13,004 nucleotides of DNA, taken from NCBI GenBank assembly GCA_028290085.1, contig JAQGKN010000135.1, positions 1-13,004 on the forward strand, written 5' to 3'. The stretch's first letter is position 1, and every line of letters starts with the position of its first letter. The DNA is from Hyphomicrobiales bacterium. Its GTDB lineage: Bacteria; Pseudomonadota; Alphaproteobacteria; Rhizobiales; Beijerinckiaceae. The translations under genes were made by a program, and so were the position numbers. Under the pieces are notes generated by a model, which ran no database searches, was not told the origin of the DNA, and saw only the letters and a list, made by a program, of their open reading frames with translations. Positions 7,528 to 13,004 of this stretch are shown here, piece after piece.

Positions 7528-8472
7528 TCAGGCGGAACCCGGCAGCTCCGCGCGACGGGGCGGATCGGCGCCGACACGCGTGCAGGTCAGCGCCGCGACC
7601 AGGGCTGCAAAGCTGAGGCAGCCCGCCATCTCGTCAATCGGAGGAACCGAAAAGTCCGGGCCGAGGCGGCCTTTCTCCCAGAGCGTTGAAAGAAGCGCGG
7701 CCATAAAGCTGTCGCCCGCCCCGATCGTGTCGAGCACGCGCGCGGACGGCGGCGAGGCTGCGACGCGTTGCTCTCCAAAAAATGCGGTTGCCACGGCGCT
7801 ACCTCGGGTCACGACGACAAGGCGGGGCCCTTCCGCGAGCCACGACGCCGCGAGTCGATCATGATCCTCGCCGGGCGCGAGGAGATCGAGATCCTCGGCG
7901 CTCACCTTGACGATGTCGCTCAGCGCGATGCGCTCGGCGATCAGGCTTCGCGTACGCGCTCTGTCGGGCAGGACCGCCAGGCGAATATTGGGATCGAAGC
8001 TGGTCGAGGCGTGGCCACGCGCCGACGCCATGGTGGCCAGCGCCGCCCCGCCGCCCGAGCCCGTGGTCGATGCGAAGGAGGTCGCGTGAACATGGATCGT
8101 ATCGGGCGGCAGCGCCCATGCGCCGGGCGCTTCGTCCAGCGCCGTGCCGTTGAGGTAGAGCGAATAGCTGGGCGGCCCGCCGGCGTTCCCCGGCTGCGCG
8201 AGAACGACGGGGCAGGGGAGCTGGCTCGTCAGGATGCAAGAGGTGTCGATGCCCTCACATGCAAGATCGCGCGCAAGCCGCCTTCCTTGAATGTCGGACG
8301 AAAGCACACAGCAAAAGGCCGTGGGCACATCGAGTCGAGCCAGTCCGAGGGACGTGTTGAAGCCGGAGCCTCCGGCCAGCGCGTGATAGAGGCGCGCGTC
8401 GCGTCCATCTGCCACGAAGTCGATCAGGGCCTCGCCGAGGACCGCGATCGGACCGGGGCTCGAAGGGCTCAA
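7528..8472 (-). CDS. PfkB-family sugar kinase, fructokinase-like
   Basis: This 314-residue kinase of the ribokinase fold phosphorylates a sugar or nucleoside with ATP in the cytosol. It opens with IAVLGEALIDFV (9-20), has the substrate-binding GGSGFN (34-39), DPNIR (160-164) and VKVSAEDL (188-195), and carries the second PfkB signature DTIGAGDSFMAAL (248-260) with catalytic base Asp254. The order GEALIDF, DPN.R and VKVS.EDL resembles fructokinases more than adenosine kinases or ribokinases, but GGSGFN departs from the usual GGSPAN or GGSPFN, so the substrate is open. The start is a TTG at 8472 overlapping the puuD stop by four bases (TTGA), which implies translational coupling; no ATG or GTG offers a full-length alternative. 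A nucleoside kinase role would suit the purine neighbours but is inference. Confidence 0.88.
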   Translation of the reverse strand: MSPSSPGPIAVLGEALIDFVADGRDARLYHALAGGSGFNTSLGLARLDVPTAFCCVLSSDIQGRRLARDLACEGIDTSCILTSQLPCPVVLAQPGNAGGPPSYSLYLNGTALDEAPGAWALPPDTIHVHATSFASTTGSGGGAALATMASARGHASTSFDPNIRLAVLPDRARTRSLIAERIALSDIVKVSAEDLDLLAPGEDHDRLAASWLAEGPRLVVVTRGSAVATAFFGEQRVAASPPSARVLDTIGAGDSFMAALLSTLWEKGRLGPDFSVPPIDEMAGCLSFAALVAALTCTRVGADPPRRAELPGSA

Positions 8473-9689
8473 GGGCCCGGCGCCCCATTTTCGACCCAGG
8501 CAGCAATGACGCGGCGATCATCGTCGCTGATCTCGGTCAGGTTGCCGCCCGGAGGCATGGCGTGGGTCGCCACGGCCTGCAGATAGATCGCGTCGGCGTG
8601 CAACTGGATTCGCGCGGGCGTATCGAGCATCACGCCCTTGGGCGCCACACCCACGCCGTCCCAGACGGGCTCTTCCGCGTGGCACATGGAGCAACGCGAG
8701 ATCACGATGTCCTGCACGTCGGAGAACGCGACTTTTTGCACGGCGGGCACGGCGCCAGTGACAGCACCCCGCACGTCGGCCGGGCCCTGAGCCGACAGCG
8801 CGATGATCGCCAGCATGGCGGCGGTCGCTACAGCCCACGTCCACCAGGGCGAGGGTTTGTGCGCGTGGCGGGAATTGTAGAAATGCCGCACGCTCACGCC
8901 GATCACCACGACGAGCGCAATGATGAGCCAGTTCCAGCGGCTCGCGAAAGCCAGCGGATAATGGTTCGAGATCATCAGGAACACGACGGGCAGCGTCAGG
9001 TAATTATTATGCACCGAGCGCTGCTTGCCCGCGGCCCCCAGCGCGGGATCGGGCGTCTCGCCCGCCAGCAGCGACACCACGATCTTGCGCTGGTTGGGGA
9101 TGATCGTGTGGGCGACGCTCGCCACCATGATCGTGCCTATCATGGCTCCGATCTGCACATAGCTGCCGCGTCCGCTGAACACTTTGGTGAAGCCGTAGGC
9201 GCAGGCGACCAACAGCACGAAGCCGACAGCGCCGAGCAGCGCATCGCTGCGCCCCAGCGGCGAGCGGCACATCTGGTCGTAGACGACCCAGCCGAGTATC
9301 AGGCCCGCGACGCTGATTGCAATCGCGGTCGCGGGCGCAATGTCCAGAACGGTGCGGTCGATCAGATAGAGCTCGGCGTGGGTGTAATAGAGCGCGATGA
9401 ACATCGCGAAGCCCGACAGCCAGGTGGCATAGGCCTCCCATTTGAACCAGGTGAGTTCCTTGGGCAGATGCGGCGGGGCAACAACATATTTGACCATGTT
9501 GTAGAAGCCGCCGCCGTGGACCTGCCAGGCCTCGCCGCCGATGCCCGCGCCCAATCCCTCGTGCTTGCGCAGGCTGAGATCGAGATGCACGAAATAGAAG
9601 GACGAGCCGATCCAGGCGATGCCCGCGATCACGTGAACCCAGCGGATAAGAAAATTCGCCCATTCGCTGGCGAGAATGGCAAGAGTCAC
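8469..9689 (-). CDS. puuD: Urate hydroxylase PuuD, membrane-bound, cytochrome c-linked
   Basis: The 406-residue protein has about eight membrane helices (residues 10 to 302) rich in conserved His and Trp, followed by a periplasmic-type cytochrome c domain (about 315-406). The haem site is CSMCH (333-337), and the likely axial Met378 lies in HAMPPGG. This architecture is that of PuuD, which oxidises urate to 5-hydroxyisourate and passes electrons to the respiratory chain rather than to oxygen, so no peroxide is made. The N-terminal RWVHVIAGIAWIGSSFYFVHLD (16-37) and VHNNYLTLPVVF (226-237) segments fit the family. The start is the GTG at 9689, which shares one base with the uraH TAG (TAGTG) and is preceded by AGGGGA. 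Neighbouring uraH and uraD carry out the next two steps, which strongly supports the assignment. Confidence 0.95.
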   Translation of the reverse strand: MTLAILASEWANFLIRWVHVIAGIAWIGSSFYFVHLDLSLRKHEGLGAGIGGEAWQVHGGGFYNMVKYVVAPPHLPKELTWFKWEAYATWLSGFAMFIALYYTHAELYLIDRTVLDIAPATAIAISVAGLILGWVVYDQMCRSPLGRSDALLGAVGFVLLVACAYGFTKVFSGRGSYVQIGAMIGTIMVASVAHTIIPNQRKIVVSLLAGETPDPALGAAGKQRSVHNNYLTLPVVFLMISNHYPLAFASRWNWLIIALVVVIGVSVRHFYNSRHAHKPSPWWTWAVATAAMLAIIALSAQGPADVRGAVTGAVPAVQKVAFSDVQDIVISRCSMCHAEEPVWDGVGVAPKGVMLDTPARIQLHADAIYLQAVATHAMPPGGNLTEISDDDRRVIAAWVENGAPGP

Positions 9690-10063
9690 TAGCTTCCCCT
9701 GTAGGTCGAATAGGAATAGGGCGAAACGAGCAACGGCACATGGTAATGCGCGCTCGCGTCCCCGATGCCGAAGCGGATCGGAATGCGGTCCAGAAACGCG
9801 GGCTCAGCAAGCGCCGTACCACGCCCCCGGAAATAGCTGCCGGTCTCGAAGACGAGTTCGTAAATCCCGGCGTGCATGGCCGCGCCCGAAAGCAGCGGCG
9901 CATCGCAGCGCCCGTCCGCATTGGTGACGGCTTGCGAAATCAGGCGCGACTGCCCATCGGCACCGATGGCGGCCAGCGAAATGGAGACGCCTGCCGCAGG
10001 CAAGCCCGAGGCCGTGTCGAGAACATGCGTCGTGAGGCGCCCGCCTCCACTCGAATTGGCCAT
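9689..10063 (-). CDS. uraH: 5-Hydroxyisourate hydrolase (transthyretin-like)
   Basis: This 124-residue enzyme opens the ring of 5-hydroxyisourate to give OHCU, the second step from urate to allantoin. The family signatures are at both ends: LTTHVLD near the N-terminus (10-16) and [19 protein letters not shown] at the C-terminus, ending in the diagnostic Tyr-Arg-Gly-Ser. The His residues of LTTHVLD and HYHVP and the C-terminal tetrapeptide line the active site in known HIUases. No signal peptide is seen, so it acts in the cytosol. The frame can be read five codons further from a TTG, but a strong AAGGAGGGG lies just before the ATG at 10063 and fixes the start there. It is the first gene of the run uraH-puuD-kinase(-rph) and is divergent from uraD. 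Confidence 0.96.
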   Translation of the reverse strand: MANSSGGGRLTTHVLDTASGLPAAGVSISLAAIGADGQSRLISQAVTNADGRCDAPLLSGAAMHAGIYELVFETGSYFRGRGTALAEPAFLDRIPIRFGIGDASAHYHVPLLVSPYSYSTYRGS

Positions 10064-10207
10064 GGCCCCTCCTTGCAAACTGCGTCATGCTAGGCCGCGT
10101 CCCGGCGTCTTGGCAACGAGACGGGGGGAACGCCGCAAAGCGTGCCCAGCCCTCAAGGCTTAGCTCGCAAGCCACGGTGGTGCAATCCGCACGCGAGGGG
10201 ATGTTCC
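10064..10207. promoter_or_regulatory. Divergent promoter region between uraH and uraD
   Basis: These 144 bp separate two divergently read genes of the same short pathway, so they must hold both promoters and probably a shared control site. No convincing -35/-10 pair or clean palindrome was found by eye. The right end carries the uraD ribosome-binding site GAGGGG (10195-10200). Confidence 0.55.
10066..10074 (-). promoter_or_regulatory. Strong ribosome-binding site deciding the uraH start
   Basis: Read on the minus strand this is AAGGAGGGG, followed by CC and the ATG at 10063. It would lie inside the coding sequence if the upstream TTG were the start, so it favours the shorter uraH protein. 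It is the best Shine-Dalgarno of the window. Confidence 0.85.
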
Positions 10208-10711
10208 GTGATCGTCAGAACCTTGTCCCGCACAGATTTCGTCGCCCGCTTCGGCGGCATCTTCGAACATTCGCCCTGGGTGGCCGAAGGTGTCTTCGAC
10301 CGGGGGCTGACACACCAGACGGATACGGCCGAGGGGCTGCACGCAGCCATGGTCGCGATCATGCGCGAGGCCCCCCGCGAAAAGCTGCGCGCGCTCATCG
10401 TCGCCCACCCCGATCTCGCTGGGAAACTCCACGCAGCCGGCCATTTGACGGAGGATTCGGCGCGCGAGCAATCCTCAGCCGGCCTGGACATGCTGACCGA
10501 CGCGGAGCGCGCACGCTTCATGGAATTGAACGACGCTTACAAGGCGCGGTTCGGCTTTCCCTTCATCTTCGCAGTCAAGGGTCGCACCAAGGCCGAAATT
10601 CTCGCAGCCTTCGAGACCCGCCTGCATCACGACAAAGATCAGGAGTTCGCGACCGCGCTGGCCGAGATCGAAAAGATCGCCCTGCTGCGGCTGAAGGAGT
10701 TGCTCAAGTAA
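10208..10711 (+). CDS. uraD: OHCU decarboxylase (2-oxo-4-hydroxy-4-carboxy-5-ureidoimidazoline decarboxylase)
   Basis: This 167-residue enzyme decarboxylates OHCU to (S)-allantoin, the last step from urate. Family signatures are FGGIFEHSPWVAE (15-27), IVAHPDLAGK (64-73) with the catalytic His67, the SAREQSSAGL segment (84-93) containing a conserved Glu, and NDAYKARFGFPFIFAVKGR (108-126). It is a stand-alone domain, not fused to UraH as in some bacteria. The frame is open to a GTG at 10142, but the residues before 10208 do not belong to the family. I start at the GTG at 10208, preceded by GAGGGG with a seven-base spacer. An ATG at 10201 is in another frame. It is divergent from uraH and overlaps the amidase gene tail-to-tail by eight bases. 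Confidence 0.95.
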   Translation: MIVRTLSRTDFVARFGGIFEHSPWVAEGVFDRGLTHQTDTAEGLHAAMVAIMREAPREKLRALIVAHPDLAGKLHAAGHLTEDSAREQSSAGLDMLTDAERARFMELNDAYKARFGFPFIFAVKGRTKAEILAAFETRLHHDKDQEFATALAEIEKIALLRLKELLK

Positions 10712-11525
10712 GCGCCACCTTCTGCCGCGCCACAGGGATCTGCGCGCGCAATCTGGCGATCCGCGCCAGATCGACATGCGCGCTCGTAAAGCCCGGACCG
10801 TCTGACGCGCGGGCGATGACGAGACCCCATGGATCGACAATCATCGAATGGCCATAGGTAGCGCGCGTCTCGCCTGCCTGCTGGAACTGGCCGGTCTGCG
10901 CGGACGCTGCGAAATAGGTCTGCGTTTCGATGGCGCGCGCGCGGCAGAGCACTTCCCAATGGTCCTTGCCGGTCTGCATCGTGAAGGCTGAGGGCAAAGC
11001 GATGATCTGCGCGCCGCGCGCGACGAGAGCCTGGAAGATCGCGGGGAAGCGCAGGTCGTAGCAGATCGCGCAGCCGATGGTGATGCCCTCACAGTCGTAG
11101 GTGACGACGTCCTCGCCCGGCTTCATCGTCGCGCTCTCGCGGTAATCCTGCCCGTCGGGCGTGGTCACGTCGAACATGTGGATCTTGCGATAGCGCGCGA
11201 CTTCAGCGCCTGAGCGGTCGAACGCGACGGTCGTATTGCCAAGCCGGTCCTCGCCGGGAATGCGCTCCAGCATCGAACCCGCATGAATGTACACGCCATG
11301 CTCGCGCGCGAGATCGCGCATCAGGCCATAGGCCTCGCCCTGCGGAAACACCTCGGCGGCAGTGAGCTTTTCAGCCCGCGTGCCGCCCATGAAATCGAAC
11401 ACTTCGGGCAGGCATATCCAGTCGGGCCGCTCAGCCGCAACGACCTCGCCAACGAGTCGGCGCGCTTCAAGAAGGTTGGCACTTTTGTCGCTGATCGAAT
11501 TCATCTGGATCAGGGCGATTTTCAA
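10704..11525 (-). CDS. Carbon-nitrogen hydrolase, Nit1/Nit2-like (possible deaminated-glutathione amidase)
   Basis: This 273-residue member of the nitrilase superfamily hydrolyses an amide C-N bond. The catalytic triad is visible: Glu41 in CLPEVF, Lys114 in YRKIHMFDV and Cys155 in CAICYDLRFP. The KIHMFDV and ICYDLRFP contexts are typical of the Nit branch, whose members remove the amide from deaminated glutathione or from omega-amides of 2-oxo acids. The frame is open to 11738, but that extension reads through a repeat and has no family similarity. I start at the TTG at 11525 (MKIALIQMNS), with GGAGA seven bases upstream. It is convergent with uraD by eight bases, so it is not in that transcript. 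A ureide amidase role near the urate genes is conceivable, but nothing in the sequence proves it. Confidence 0.88.
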   Translation of the reverse strand: MKIALIQMNSISDKSANLLEARRLVGEVVAAERPDWICLPEVFDFMGGTRAEKLTAAEVFPQGEAYGLMRDLAREHGVYIHAGSMLERIPGEDRLGNTTVAFDRSGAEVARYRKIHMFDVTTPDGQDYRESATMKPGEDVVTYDCEGITIGCAICYDLRFPAIFQALVARGAQIIALPSAFTMQTGKDHWEVLCRARAIETQTYFAASAQTGQFQQAGETRATYGHSMIVDPWGLVIARASDGPGFTSAHVDLARIARLRAQIPVARQKVALT

Positions 11526-11593
11526 CAGGCAGTCTCCGCAAATGGGCGCCCCACCGATCCTGTCCCTTTCAGATGGGCGGGGCAAGCCGGTCG

Positions 11594-11673
11594 CCGCCAT
11601 TGGAGCAAAGCGACGCGGCAATCCAAGAGCCGCAAGAGCGCTCTGAATTGCTTCGCTCTCCTCGCAAAGGCGG
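11594..11673. repeat. Degenerate ~80-bp inverted repeat, dispersed-element type
   Basis: The left arm starts CCGCCATTGGAGCAAAGCGA (11594-11613) and includes GGCAATCCAAGA. The right arm (about 11642-11673) includes TGAATTGCTTCGCTCTCCTC and ends AAAGGCGG. The arms pair imperfectly around a GC-rich centre near 11631-11640. The pattern of a CATTG...GAGC...AGCGA...GCAATCCA arm and its complement resembles small palindromic elements scattered between genes in Rhodopseudomonas/Bradyrhizobium-like genomes. It fills the gap between pcaF and the amidase gene and could act as a transcript-end hairpin for pcaF. No second copy is in the window. Confidence 0.6.
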
Positions 11674-11694
11674 CAACGAGATCTGTGCCTTGTC

Positions 11695-12900
<1,206 letters not shown>

Positions 12901-12920
12901 GACGCTCTCTCCTGAAGAGT

Positions 12921-12935
12921 GTTCGTATAGCGAAC
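12921..12935. promoter_or_regulatory. Operator-like box 1, perfect palindrome GTTCG-N5-CGAAC
   Basis: GTTCGTATAGCGAAC is a perfect inverted repeat of GTTCG with a five-base spacer, 20 bp before the pcaF start. Length, half-site and spacing resemble the 15-bp boxes of PcaR/PcaU-type IclR regulators of the beta-ketoadipate pathway (recalled form GTTCGATAATCGCAC). It lies downstream of the predicted start of transcription. Confidence 0.75.
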
Positions 12936-12939
12936 AAAA

Positions 12940-12954
12940 GATCGTATTACGAAC
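12940..12954. promoter_or_regulatory. Operator-like box 2, near-perfect palindrome next to the -10
   Basis: GATCGTATTACGAAC matches box 1 in layout, with one mismatch in the left half-site (GATCG for GTTCG). It starts 19 bp from the start of box 1, close to two helical turns, and directly abuts the predicted pcaF -10 element, so a bound protein would cover the start of transcription. Confidence 0.68.
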
Positions 12955-12983
12955 AATTTAGGGTGGGATGTTCCACGCGTCAA
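12955..12983 (-). promoter_or_regulatory. Predicted sigma70-like promoter of pcaF
   Basis: Read on the minus strand, TTGACG (12983-12978) and TAAATT (12960-12955) are separated by 17 bp. The -35 matches the consensus in five of six bases and the -10 in four of six. Transcription would start near 12948, leaving a leader of about 48 bases that includes box 1 and the Shine-Dalgarno AGGAGA. Confidence 0.6.
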
Positions 12984-13004
12984 GGCATGCGTGCCTGCGC
13001 GGTT

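Noticed and set aside
8562..9692. 376-codon plus-strand ORF opposite puuD
   Set aside because: Low-complexity His/Asp/Gln/Arg-rich translation complementary to membrane helices; the PuuD frame has clear haem and membrane motifs.
10201..10203. ATG just upstream of the uraD start
   Set aside because: It is out of frame with the UraD protein; the GTG at 10208 is in frame and properly spaced from GAGGGG.
12968..13004. Possible divergent gene start (ATG at 12968 or 12987) at the right edge
   Set aside because: Only about a dozen codons are visible, it overlaps the pcaF -35 region, and there is no convincing ribosome-binding site; it cannot be supported from this window.

Overview
The window is GC-rich, densely coded DNA. 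The gene types (a cytochrome-linked urate hydroxylase of the PuuD type, an IclR/PcaR-style operator in front of pcaF, a tripartite tricarboxylate permease) suggest an alphaproteobacterium, probably of the Hyphomicrobiales. That placement is inference from gene content, not from a marker gene. No rRNA, tRNA, CRISPR array, insertion sequence, phage gene or integration site was seen.

Left part (1-3733), cell envelope and translation rescue. The tail of an unidentified gene is followed by an MsbA-like lipid exporter ATPase (+). Facing it, and overlapping its end by 32 bp, is a polytopic membrane protein of the O-antigen ligase/polymerase superfamily in which the usual His-Asn motif reads Arg-Ser. 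An ArfB-type GGQ ribosome-rescue hydrolase lies upstream of that gene on the same strand.

Middle part (3795-6748). A 686-residue permease in which TctA and TctB appear fused in one chain is followed by a textbook intrinsic terminator. No TctC binding protein is visible nearby. Upstream of it are about 840 bp with no convincing gene except one small uncertain membrane-anchored ORF.

Right-middle part (6749-11525), urate catabolism. uraH, puuD, a PfkB/fructokinase-like sugar kinase and rph (RNase PH) run head to tail on the minus strand, the first three with overlapping stops and starts. uraD is divergent from uraH. PuuD would oxidise urate to 5-hydroxyisourate, UraH would hydrolyse it to OHCU, and UraD would decarboxylate OHCU to (S)-allantoin, so the urate-to-allantoin segment is complete. 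Xanthine dehydrogenase and allantoinase are not in the window. A Nit1/Nit2-like amidase runs convergently into uraD.

Right end (11590-13004). A degenerate ~80-bp inverted repeat of dispersed-element type separates the amidase from pcaF (beta-ketoadipyl-CoA thiolase). pcaF has a well-formed sigma70-like promoter and two 15-bp GTTCG-N5-CGAAC boxes placed from the -10 element into the leader, which looks like control by a PcaR/IclR-family regulator.

No wholly new system is evident. The points most worth a second look are the TctA-TctB fusion without a binding protein, the translationally coupled sugar kinase inside a urate operon, the Arg-Ser variant ligase-like protein, and the pcaF operator pair.
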